Shown here piece by piece: positions 44,684 to 52,879 of a stretch of 60,268 nucleotides of DNA; position 1 is the first letter of the stretch, and the number at the start of each line of letters is the position of its first letter. Below the pieces are notes generated by a model. The model had not been told where the DNA came from and did no database searches. It saw nothing but the letters and a program-made list of their open reading frames with translations. Position numbers and translations under genes: made by a program. The stretch is from Candidatus Latescibacterota bacterium (GTDB lineage Bacteria > Latescibacterota > UBA2968 > GCA-2709665). The DNA lies in NCBI GenBank assembly GCA_012270675.1, contig JAAXHW010000058.1, positions 1 through 60,268 of the forward strand, given 5' to 3'.

Positions 44684-45919
44684 ATGAACGGATTTTCTTT
44701 GTGCATTATCCTTCTGGTGCTCGCGCTGCCTGTGAACATCATGGGCCACAAGTCAGCACCCAAAATGAAACTCACGGGATACGGCGAACTCATCTATTCG
44801 CATTTCGATTACGGCCCCGACCAGAAGAGCAGCCCAACGGGTTCGCCGCCAGACAGCCGCGCGACCATTGACATTGCGCGTCTGGCACTCGAACTGGAAG
44901 CCCGTCTGCTGCACGGTGTCGAATTGGAAGTTGAAGTGGAAATCGAACACGGCGGTACCGGGGGTGCCCTCGAAATTGAATACGAGGAATTTGGCGAATA
45001 CGAAACCGAAGTGGAAAAAGGCGGTGAAGTTGTCCTCGAAGAACTCTACGTCGAGCGCGAATTCAGCGACGCTTTCAACGTCCGCCTGGGCCACTTCTAC
45101 GTTGCTGTGGGCCTCACCCAGGAGCAATACCATCCCACGGATTTTTTCGGAACCCGCCGTCCCGAATCAGAAACCGCTGTTATTCCGACAATATGGCACG
45201 AAACCGGCATTGAAATCGGCGGCCGTATCAATCGTCTGAGCTACCAATTTCAACTCGTCAACGGCCTGGACGCCACGGGTTTCAGTTCACAAAACTGGAT
45301 TGTGAGAGGCCATCAAACGCGCTTTGAGGAAGTTCGCGCATCAAACATGGCCCTTGCGGGTCGGTTGGACTACCGTCTCGTTGATGGTCTTACCTTTGGC
45401 GTATCGGGCTATCGCGGCAACAGCGCCGATAACCGTCCCAAACCCGACATGAAAGACGTGGATGCCTATGTATCCATCTTTGATGTCCACGCTGTGTTGC
45501 GATACAATCGCTTCCGCGCACAGGGTATGTATCTCTACGGACGTCTGCAAAACGCGGCTATTGTGAGCCAGCACAACCGATCGCTGTCCAATAATCTCGA
45601 TGTGTTGCGCACACCCGTTGCCAGTGCAGCGTATGCGTCTTATGCCGAAGTCGGTTGCGATATCCTGCCCTTTTTCACATCGCGCCAGGCAGAGCAACTC
45701 TACCTGTTTCTGCGTTTTGACAGCTATGACACAATGGCCAGAGTGCCGCAGAACTTTTTTGACAATCCGCGCTTCAAACGTCGTGTCTACACGTTTGGCC
45801 TCAACTACGTTATGGACAACGCCGTTGTTCTCAAAGGCGACTATGCCATGCGTCGCCTGGGTGCTTCAAAATTCAACGGTGAAAATACAGCCAGTCTCGC
45901 AGTTGGTTTCCAATTCTAA
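44684..45919 (+). CDS. porin-like outer-membrane protein
   Basis: A 411-residue protein with a signal peptide (MNGFSLCIILLVLALPVNIMG). Alternating beta-strand patterns follow, resembling the phosphate-selective porin O/P superfamily: RLALELEARLLHGVELEVEVEIE, VRLGHFYVAVGLTQEQYHP, and a C-terminal strand ending in Phe. A stretch around residues 75-115 is extremely rich in Glu and may bind cations. ATG 44684 has GGGAGG 3 nt upstream; an in-frame ATG at 44645 overlaps the receptor stop. It sits between the receptor and the imelysin gene, a set seen in iron-acquisition loci. Confidence 0.72.
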   Translation: MNGFSLCIILLVLALPVNIMGHKSAPKMKLTGYGELIYSHFDYGPDQKSSPTGSPPDSRATIDIARLALELEARLLHGVELEVEVEIEHGGTGGALEIEYEEFGEYETEVEKGGEVVLEELYVEREFSDAFNVRLGHFYVAVGLTQEQYHPTDFFGTRRPESETAVIPTIWHETGIEIGGRINRLSYQFQLVNGLDATGFSSQNWIVRGHQTRFEEVRASNMALAGRLDYRLVDGLTFGVSGYRGNSADNRPKPDMKDVDAYVSIFDVHAVLRYNRFRAQGMYLYGRLQNAAIVSQHNRSLSNNLDVLRTPVASAAYASYAEVGCDILPFFTSRQAEQLYLFLRFDSYDTMARVPQNFFDNPRFKRRVYTFGLNYVMDNAVVLKGDYAMRRLGASKFNGENTASLAVGFQF

Positions 45920-45939
45920 ATTTTATTGGAGGAATACCC

Positions 45940-47013
45940 ATGAAACACGTCAAACTCGTACTCGGTCTCATCCTCGCCATTTCACTCGCTGCATGCGGCA
46001 AGGACGAAAATCCCGTTGCGCCTGAACCGGAACCGGATCCCGGATTTGATTTTTCACCTATTTTAACCGATTTTGCCGATAAGACGGTTATCCCGATCTA
46101 TAAGGATCTTTCCGACAAGGCTTCGGAACTCCTCGTCGCCGTTCGCAACCTCCGGGCCAATCCATCGCCTGCCACGTTGTCAACCGCCCGTGCAGCGTGG
46201 GTGGCCTCGCGCTCACCCTGGGAAAGAAGCGAGGCGTTCTTATTCGGACCGGTCGACTTTAAGGGTTATGATCCGGCACTGGATAGCTGGCCCGTAAACC
46301 GCGCGGACCTGGAAGCTGTCTTATCGAGTAGCGATCCCTTGACCAAAACATCCGTCAATAACCTCGAAAATACGCTCAAGGGATTTCATACCATTGAATT
46401 CCTGCTCTATGACGAGGGTGGCAGCAAAACCATCGATGATTTCACTGAGCGTCAATACGATTATCTGGTCGCGGCGACGGAGTTGCTTGATGATGCAGCC
46501 ACCGCGATGCACACCGACTGGAGCGCATCAGGCGGCAACTTCCGCGCTCAAGTCGTCAACGCGGGCGTGGGCAGCAACACCTACACCACGCGAAAAGCAG
46601 CCGTTCAGGAAATGATAAATGGCATGGTTGGCATTGCCGATGAAGTCGGAAACGGAAAAATTGCCGACCCCTTTAACGAAAATGATACGCGTCTGGTCGA
46701 ATCGCAATTCAGCTTTAATTCTCTCCTCGATTTTCAAAACAATATCCGCGGGATATGGCATGTATACACCGGCGGGTACAATGTTGAAGCAGTGGGCCTC
46801 GATTTCTTCGTCAAGAGCAGGGACGCTGCTCTCGACCAGCGTTTGCAAAACGAAATCAAGACGGCCATCGAGGAAATCGGCAAAATCTCCTTCCCGTTCC
46901 GAGACGCTCTGACCACTGATGCCGCGCAGATCACGGCGGCCCAACAGGCCATTGCAAAGGTGCAACAGACGCTCGAAGGCGATGTGTTGCGCCTGGTAAA
47001 CGCGGAGCCATAA
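45940..47013 (+). CDS. imelysin-family lipoprotein (iron-regulated)
   Basis: A 357-residue lipoprotein. The lipobox LAAC puts the modified Cys at residue 19, followed by a Pro/Glu linker. The imelysin motif GxHxxE appears as GFHTIE, the fold is helical, and a C-terminal helix ends in EGDVLRLVNAEP. Imelysin-like (IrpA/EfeO-related) proteins act in iron uptake in the periplasm, and the metal-binding His and Glu are present. TTGGAGGAATACCC precedes the start. It forms a set with the downstream di-heme protein, as in other bacteria. Confidence 0.88.
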   Translation: MKHVKLVLGLILAISLAACGKDENPVAPEPEPDPGFDFSPILTDFADKTVIPIYKDLSDKASELLVAVRNLRANPSPATLSTARAAWVASRSPWERSEAFLFGPVDFKGYDPALDSWPVNRADLEAVLSSSDPLTKTSVNNLENTLKGFHTIEFLLYDEGGSKTIDDFTERQYDYLVAATELLDDAATAMHTDWSASGGNFRAQVVNAGVGSNTYTTRKAAVQEMINGMVGIADEVGNGKIADPFNENDTRLVESQFSFNSLLDFQNNIRGIWHVYTGGYNVEAVGLDFFVKSRDAALDQRLQNEIKTAIEEIGKISFPFRDALTTDAAQITAAQQAIAKVQQTLEGDVLRLVNAEP

Positions 47014-47124
47014 GCCGCCGCGTGCAAGCGAAAAGGTGGCGGTCCAGGCGGGTTCGACCAACGCCGACCGGCGCGCCGACCACTGGGGTTTGAAGACAGC
47101 TTCTGAGATCAAGATTTTGTACTC

Positions 47125-48510
47125 GTGAAAATCTATAGCCAAATTTCAGGTGCTATTGTCGCAATGCTGTTCGTCTCTGCATGTGATAGCGACGACCCGG
47201 TTGCACCTATTTCCGACGATGACAAAGCCCTGTCTGGCGGGCAGGCAACGGTTTTTGACGCATCCAGTCAGGCTTTTGAAATGCCCATCCCAACGCTCTC
47301 GCCGGACGAACTCGACAAGTTTTTTGCAGGGGATACCGCCTTTGAACAGGTCTTTGTCACACCGCCCGCTGATGTAAACCCCGGCGCAGGTCCCGTGTTC
47401 AGCCAAACATCCTGCGTGGGATGTCATTTGCGCGACGGGCGGGGGCGCGGCGCATTTGGCACTGAGCCGCCCTTTGTCGGTTCTATGCTTATGCGGGTCA
47501 GTCTTCCCGGGCACACCCCGCAGGGCGGCCCTGTACCTGTTCCCGGCTTTGGCGTACAACTCGGCGACCGTGCAAACTTTGGCGTTAAACCCGAAGCGCG
47601 TGTTCAAGTCAGCTCTTTTGAATCCGTAGAAATATTAGCCGGTGGCGAAGAGGTTTACTTAAAACACCCCATCTACGACATTGTTAATCCATATCAACCA
47701 TTGCCCGCAGGGGTTCTTCTATCGGCGCGCATGGCTCCGCCCGTATTTGGACGCGGCCTGTTGGAAGCTATTTCCGAGTCTGACATTCTCGCCCTATCAG
47801 ATCCCACAGATGTCGATGGAGACGGCATATCGGGCCGCCCCAATTATGTGTACAATTTCCGAACGGGTCAAAGAGAACTCGGACGCTTTGGCCTGAAAGC
47901 CAACAATCCCGATCTTTTGCAGCAGGTTGCTAACGCGTACAACGAGGACATGGGCGTTACCAGTCCCTACTTTCCCCAGGAATCAGTATGGGGACAAACT
48001 CAGTACGACGGCCTCAACGACGATCCGGAAATCGGGCAGAAAACACTGGACATCACCACGTTTTACATCCAAACGCTCGCTGTACCTGCGCGGCGCGATT
48101 GGAATGATCCCCAGGTATTGCGCGGTGAAAATCTCTTTGCATCGACGGGTTGCGCAGCCTGCCATACCACCACGTTTCGAACGGGCAACCACAGCATCGC
48201 GTCATTATCAGGCCAGATCATTCACCCCTATACTGATTTGCTGCTGCACGACATGGGCGACGCGCTTGCCGACAATCGCCCGGACTTCGAAGCCGATGGG
48301 CGCGAGTGGAAAACGCCCGCGCTGTGGGGCATTGGACTCACAGAAACCGTCAATGGCAGTCCGCCGGGATACTTGCACGATGGCAGGGCAGCAAGCCTGC
48401 TCGAAGCCATTATGTTTCACGGCGGTGAAGCTGAACGGTCGCGCGAAGCCGTGCGCAAACTATCCAGAGCAGACCGGGAGGCATTGCTCGCCTTTTTACG
48501 ATCGTTGTAG
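47125..48510 (+). CDS. di-heme oxidoreductase (DUF1111-type, secreted lipoprotein)
   Basis: A 461-residue c-type cytochrome with two heme-binding CxxCH motifs, CVGCH (about residue 96) and CAACH (about residue 347). The first lies in SQTSCVGCHLRDGRGRG and the second in STGCAACHTTTF, as in the thiol-oxidoreductase-like di-heme family (COG3488) found next to imelysin genes. The N-terminus resembles a lipoprotein signal (VSAC). It probably oxidises or reduces iron, or an organic ligand, outside the cytoplasm. The start is GTG 47125 with a weak ribosome-binding site. It follows imelysin after 111 bp. Confidence 0.85.
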   Translation: MKIYSQISGAIVAMLFVSACDSDDPVAPISDDDKALSGGQATVFDASSQAFEMPIPTLSPDELDKFFAGDTAFEQVFVTPPADVNPGAGPVFSQTSCVGCHLRDGRGRGAFGTEPPFVGSMLMRVSLPGHTPQGGPVPVPGFGVQLGDRANFGVKPEARVQVSSFESVEILAGGEEVYLKHPIYDIVNPYQPLPAGVLLSARMAPPVFGRGLLEAISESDILALSDPTDVDGDGISGRPNYVYNFRTGQRELGRFGLKANNPDLLQQVANAYNEDMGVTSPYFPQESVWGQTQYDGLNDDPEIGQKTLDITTFYIQTLAVPARRDWNDPQVLRGENLFASTGCAACHTTTFRTGNHSIASLSGQIIHPYTDLLLHDMGDALADNRPDFEADGREWKTPALWGIGLTETVNGSPPGYLHDGRAASLLEAIMFHGGEAERSREAVRKLSRADREALLAFLRSL

Positions 48511-48524
48511 AACGCCCGCCTGGC

Positions 48525-48601
48525 TCGATGAAAAACGGCCGGACTGTGTTCCCTCGTTGCCCGGCCGAACCCTGTACGCAGAGTTGACCGGGAGCTTCTG
48601 A
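48525..48601 (+). pseudogene. remnant of a TonB-dependent receptor 3' end
   Basis: About 25 codons in frame with a TGA encode the same C-terminus as the receptor ending at 44645 (LDEKRPDCVPSLPGRTLYAE...). No receptor body precedes it; the di-heme gene ends 15 bp before. It is the scar of a duplication, or of a deleted second receptor. Confidence 0.8.
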
Positions 48602-48620
48602 GCACGTTCAAACTTTTCCA
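48525..48620 (+). repeat. 96-bp direct repeat, copy 2
   Basis: It matches 44569-44664 with 7 mismatches and no gaps. The two copies bracket the porin-like, imelysin and di-heme genes (about 3.9 kb). Sequence similarity stops sharply at both ends. Confidence 0.9.
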
Positions 48621-48631
48621 GGGAGAATGCC

Positions 48632-49390
48632 ATGAGAATTTTACACCTGTTTTTCTTTTGGTTTGTCGTTTTTGCAACCGTTCCACTTGCGGCACAAGCA
48701 TCGCCCAATGCCGATTTTGACGGCAACGGCAAAGTGGACTTTCAGGATTTTGTTCTGTTTGCGCAGGTATTCGGAACAACAGAGGCCCGGTATGATCTTG
48801 ACAACAATGGCACCGTTGATTTCCCGGACTTTGTAATATTCGCCCGGGCATTCGGTAGCGAAGCCGCACCCGCCCCTGCGCCAATTACAACGCTGACGGA
48901 GGTGGTCGTTCGCGATGTTCCCGCCGACACGGGGAACGTGGGCGCCTTCACGTTCTACAGCCTGCGGGACAGTTCTATTGTCTCGCAGGCGGATTCCAAT
49001 TCCACGAAGTGGGACCTTGCGTTCAAGTCCACAACCGTGCTGATCAACAACGGCAGCAGCGGTCCGGGCGAGGGCGGGGCGATTGTGCTCACGGCGACGG
49101 ACTACGATACGCTGTCGATGGCGCCTGATTCGGAATACATGGTTGATCAGGAGGGAATACCCGCTATTGCACCAAGGTCGTGGTATACGTATACGGGGCC
49201 GCCGAGCCACCAGATTCTGATGAATCCAGGGGTTGTGCTGGTGGTTCGCACCGCCGACGGACGTTATGCCAAACTGAAATTTACGAGCTATTACAGAGGT
49301 GGTGAGGCCGTGCCGTCTGCCGACGCACAATCGCGTTTTTACAATTTTGTTTACACGTTTCAACCCGACGGGTCACGTTCGTTTCGGTGA
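48632..49390 (+). CDS. dockerin-like EF-hand plus HmuY-domain heme-binding protein
   Basis: A 252-residue secreted protein. A signal peptide (to about residue 22, ending AQA) is followed by two EF-hand dockerin-like repeats (loops DFDGNGKVDFQD and DLDNNGTVDFPD, each followed by a VFG or AFG turn). A Pro/Ala linker then leads to a HmuY-type domain (VRDVPADTG, STKWDLAFKSTTVLINNG, GGGA-like and VVRTADGRYAKLKF). HmuY proteins bind heme outside the cell. The EF-hands suggest calcium-dependent docking to a surface partner. GGGAGAATGCC gives the ribosome-binding site. A gene fusion of this type is not one I know as standard. Confidence 0.82.
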   Translation: MRILHLFFFWFVVFATVPLAAQASPNADFDGNGKVDFQDFVLFAQVFGTTEARYDLDNNGTVDFPDFVIFARAFGSEAAPAPAPITTLTEVVVRDVPADTGNVGAFTFYSLRDSSIVSQADSNSTKWDLAFKSTTVLINNGSSGPGEGGAIVLTATDYDTLSMAPDSEYMVDQEGIPAIAPRSWYTYTGPPSHQILMNPGVVLVVRTADGRYAKLKFTSYYRGGEAVPSADAQSRFYNFVYTFQPDGSRSFR

Positions 49391-49417
49391 TTGAAACATA
49401 AAGAGAGGAGGCTTGTT

Positions 49418-49747
49418 ATGGTGGCTGTTGCAAATCGCATTTTTGTGAATCCGGAATATGCCGAGGCCTTCGAAGAAAGGTTCCGCAACCGCGCGCATCT
49501 GGTGGATGGAATGCCGGGGTTTATTTCCAACAAAGTATTGAGGCCCACCAAAAGTGGCCATCCTTACATTGTGCTTACCTTTTGGGAATCGCGCAAGCAT
49601 TTCAAGAATTGGGTGAATTCAGAGGAATTCCAGAAGGGCCACGCCAGATCGGGGTCGTTGCCCAAAGAGGCATTCATGGATTCAAGCCAGCTGGAGATTC
49701 ACGAGGTTTTTCTGGATACCGAACGGGAAACTGCGGAGGTGGTTTGA
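49418..49747 (+). CDS. heme-degrading monooxygenase, IsdG/HmoA-like
   Basis: A 109-residue antibiotic-biosynthesis-monooxygenase-fold protein. It shows VAVANRIFVNPEYAEAFEERF, MPGFISNKVLRP, and YIVLTFWESRKHFKNWVNSEEF, with an Asn near the start and His/Trp residues as in IsdG-type heme oxygenases. It would open the heme ring in the cytoplasm to release iron. AGGAGG lies 7 nt before ATG 49418. It follows the HmuY gene by 27 bp, consistent with the last step of heme use. Confidence 0.85.
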   Translation: MVAVANRIFVNPEYAEAFEERFRNRAHLVDGMPGFISNKVLRPTKSGHPYIVLTFWESRKHFKNWVNSEEFQKGHARSGSLPKEAFMDSSQLEIHEVFLDTERETAEVV

Positions 49748-49984
49748 CCGGACGGTTCCATGAGCGGTCCGGGTCCCTCGTTGGGCAAGTGGAGCGGCTG
49801 CATCACGCGTCACGGCGGCGCACCCTTACTCGTTCCGGCTGAAATCGAGTTTGCCTGCTTCGCCCGCGCGGTCGCTATCACCGTCCTGGACATTTTTTGG
49901 GAGGATCGCCACAGAAAGGAGGCGCTATGGACCGACGCGCATCCCCAACGGGGTGCGTAGCCTCAGATTGCTCAACGCAGGCTA
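49748..49984. other. intergenic region, hairpin after the heme monooxygenase
   Basis: A short hairpin (CCGGAC at 49748-49753 with GTCCGG at 49767-49772) follows the stop without a T-run and may end transcription weakly. The rest has no convincing gene; a 66-residue frame here lacks a ribosome-binding site and family resemblance. Confidence 0.4.
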
Positions 49985-50083
49985 CAGTCCGCATATTGAA
50001 AAAGGCTATTGGTGATCAACCGCCAGATCGAAGACCAATAGCCCGGTGAACGACACCGATTCTTCTTGGAAAAGAAGCCGGTG
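49985..50083 (+). promoter_or_regulatory. conserved two-hairpin 5' element, copy B
   Basis: Hairpin 1 pairs GGCTATTGGT (50004-50013) with ACCAATAGCC (50034-50043) perfectly, capped by GATC/GATC around AACCGCCA. Relative to copy A, a C-G pair has become a T-A pair at the seventh position of the stem. Hairpin 2 (50054-50083) pairs CACCG and CTTCTT with AAGAAG and CGGTG around GGAA. The element lies about 200 bp before the second TonB receptor gene. Confidence 0.65.
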
Positions 50084-50284
50084 CGCGTCCTTCTGTACCC
50101 CAAGATAACCGGCGCCGTGTGCGAATGCAAGCGAAATCTCCACGCGTCGACCGGTAAGGAGGAGGAATTGACACCGTATCTACGGTTCTGTCGAGTGGCT
50201 GCTGGCAAGCGCGCAAACGGGAATCCGTGAAATGCGGAGCGATTTGAAGCGCGCGTACGCAATCGTGCATTATCCATAGACGGG

Positions 50285-52738
50285 ATGCAGGAGTTTATGT
50301 CCCAAAACCGACCGAGATCCAAAACGAGGGGGTTGAAAGAGATGCCACGCACAGTCGTTGTTTTCTGTTTGATGTTGGGTCTATTGGCTTACATCCAAAA
50401 GCCAGCAATTGCACAAACAAACACCATTCACGGTCAGGTTTCCACCACCGATGGCTCGCCCTTATCCGGTGCCAACGTCGCGTTAAAAAACACGCGTATC
50501 GGTACAGCCACTGACCGGACTGGATATTTCATTCTGACCAGCGTGCCTGTGGGCGAACAGACCGTCGTCATAAGTTTTGTGGGCTATAAGACCGTAGAGC
50601 AGCATCTTTTCGTTTCGGAAGAAGAAACACCTCGGCTCGATATCGTCTTAACCGAGGACTCGCCTTACATCCTCGATGAGATTACAGTCGTCGAAGAAGG
50701 TTATGCCTCAGACCGCACCACAGCGACGCGCACCAACACCGCTTTACGCGACCTCCCCCAATCCGTCCAGATTCTCAACGGCGATCTCGTCGAAGACCAG
50801 GGGCTGACTTATCTCACAGACGCGCTGCAAAACGTCAGCGGAGTGAATCCCTTCAGCGAATATCTCGACTTCAACATGCGTGGCTTTCGCACCTCTGGAG
50901 ACGGCGCGGTCAAGCAAAATGGTCTCAACCAGGTGCACGGGTTCTTCCAGCGTATGCGCCTCGAAAATGTCGAACGCATAGAAGTCGTCAAAGGGCCTGC
51001 CGGCGCCCTCTACGGCCAATCGCGTCCAGGTGGGTTTATCAACGTCATCACCAGACAACCGAGTCCCCGGAGAAAGAACGAGCTCAAGCTTACCCTCGGT
51101 TCCTACTCCAAGGCTCAGGCAAACTTTATTTCGACCGGTCCCTTACCCGTACCACCAGGGGTTGGCAAACTGCTCTACCAGATCAACGCCGGCCACTCGA
51201 ACGACCGTGGATTTCGGAAACACGAAAAGTTCGTTCACTCCTCGTTCAACGGAGCGCTCACGTGGCTGCCTACGGACGGCACTTCCATTACGCTCGGCGG
51301 TGAGTGGTTCAATGAACTGAACCGGGGTCACCGCAATCGAGGTGTGCCTTTCTTCAATGGCCAACTCCTGAACCTCCCCATCGACTATACCGTAAACGAA
51401 CCGGATGACTTTATCGACATCGAAGCCTACGTCTATCGCCTGCGTGCAGATCATCGATTCTCAGATCGGCTGAAGTTCGACCTTTCGGCCAGCTACCTAA
51501 CCAACCAGCGGCGCCAGGAATACCACGAACCTCGGGGTCTGCTCGCCGACGGCCAAACCATGAAGCGCGAGTTTCGAGACCAATACCGCGAAAAGCAGCA
51601 AACCGCGGTCAATGCGAATCTGGTCTACAATTTCGATGCTTCATTAACCCAACACACGGTGCTCTCCGGTTTGGAATACACCCTCACCGAAGGCCTCAAT
51701 CGCTTTGGCACCGCGCGGGATTCCAGCCGAGGAGGGCCGGTGCCCAACATCAACATCTACAATCCAGTCTACGGGCCCGAGGACCTGCCGCTGAAGTTCT
51801 CCTATTACGGTGCGGACATTCCTTCTGGCATTTTTCGCCTGAGAACCTCTGTCAACAACCGCATCTTCGCCTATGGTTTCTACCTGCAGGACCAGATCGA
51901 CCTTGGCAAAAAGCTCAACGTGCTGTTGGGGGTGCGCTACGACTCGTTTGAAGACAAAGCCCAAAGCGGGTCCAACAATCAAGCCAATGACGCGCAGTGG
52001 TCCCGGCGCGGCGGGGCCGTTTTCAAACCCACACCGTCGGTTTCCACCTATGTGAGCTACAGTGAAGGATTTGAGCCCGTCAGATCCAGCTACACATTTG
52101 ACCCCGCCCGATACGGGGGTCCTTTTGATCCCGAAAACAGCTGGACGATAGAAGGCGGCGTCAAAACCACGTTTCTGGATAGCCGTTTCAATGCCACCGT
52201 CGCGCTGTATCACATCACCAAGGAGAACGTGATCCTCAGGGATCCCAACCCACCCGAAAATATGCCGGACCGCAGGGTCCAGGTCGGCGAAATTCAAAGC
52301 CAGGGCTTTGAAATCGACATGGCGGCCCTCATCAATGACCGCTGGAGCCTGCACGGAAGTTTCGCACACAGCTTGAAAGCCGAAATCACCAAAGACACCA
52401 ACCCGGCCAACATAGGCAAACTCAACCAGGGCAATCCCAAAAACAGTATGGGATTCTGGACGCGCCACAATGTGCGGATCTCTGATGAGACCCAGCTGGG
52501 CTTTGCGCTCGGTGGCAGTTATGTCAGCGAACGGTTTACCTTTACGGCCGGCGATAATCTGCCCGAATATTTCGTGGCCAACGGCGGCATTTTCATTCGA
52601 CACGACCGGTTTAACATCACCATCAATCTGCACAACCTCCTGAACAAAGAGTACTTCCCAGGCGGATATGGCGGTCGCATCGGTGGGTTCAGGGGAACTC
52701 CCAGAAGCTTCGACGTCACGGTGCGCTACGGATTCTGA
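50285..52738 (+). CDS. TonB-dependent siderophore-type receptor
   Basis: An outer-membrane receptor of 817 residues as read. It has a carboxypeptidase-regulatory-like domain (IHGQVSTTDGSPLSGANVAL), then a siderophore-receptor plug (LRDLPQSVQILNGDLVEDQ, IEVVKGPAGALYGQSRPGGFINVIT) and a barrel ending in VRYGF. Residues 20-39 form a good signal peptide (PRTVVVFCLMLGLLAY, cleavage after AIA), so ATG 50342 or 50297 may be the real start; the latter has AGGAG 3 nt upstream. It is followed by a PepSY reductase, a pair known from ferric-siderophore use. It shares a conserved 5' element with the receptor at 42312. Confidence 0.9.
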   Translation: MQEFMSQNRPRSKTRGLKEMPRTVVVFCLMLGLLAYIQKPAIAQTNTIHGQVSTTDGSPLSGANVALKNTRIGTATDRTGYFILTSVPVGEQTVVISFVGYKTVEQHLFVSEEETPRLDIVLTEDSPYILDEITVVEEGYASDRTTATRTNTALRDLPQSVQILNGDLVEDQGLTYLTDALQNVSGVNPFSEYLDFNMRGFRTSGDGAVKQNGLNQVHGFFQRMRLENVERIEVVKGPAGALYGQSRPGGFINVITRQPSPRRKNELKLTLGSYSKAQANFISTGPLPVPPGVGKLLYQINAGHSNDRGFRKHEKFVHSSFNGALTWLPTDGTSITLGGEWFNELNRGHRNRGVPFFNGQLLNLPIDYTVNEPDDFIDIEAYVYRLRADHRFSDRLKFDLSASYLTNQRRQEYHEPRGLLADGQTMKREFRDQYREKQQTAVNANLVYNFDASLTQHTVLSGLEYTLTEGLNRFGTARDSSRGGPVPNINIYNPVYGPEDLPLKFSYYGADIPSGIFRLRTSVNNRIFAYGFYLQDQIDLGKKLNVLLGVRYDSFEDKAQSGSNNQANDAQWSRRGGAVFKPTPSVSTYVSYSEGFEPVRSSYTFDPARYGGPFDPENSWTIEGGVKTTFLDSRFNATVALYHITKENVILRDPNPPENMPDRRVQVGEIQSQGFEIDMAALINDRWSLHGSFAHSLKAEITKDTNPANIGKLNQGNPKNSMGFWTRHNVRISDETQLGFALGGSYVSERFTFTAGDNLPEYFVANGGIFIRHDRFNITINLHNLLNKEYFPGGYGGRIGGFRGTPRSFDVTVRYGF

Positions 52739-52879
52739 CATTTTTCAGACGGACAGTATCGCGCGTGCGGTCCTCCTCTGCCTTGTCCACCTCGACCGAA
52801 CGCGCTTTGCACGAATTCCTTCTTCGATGGTTCAAAGATCCTGTGAATGCGTCGGATGCGGACCAGCGGTCCAACGTCC

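Noticed and set aside
49760-49960. 66-codon ORF between the heme monooxygenase and element B
   Set aside because: It has no ribosome-binding site, no recognisable family and random-looking composition.
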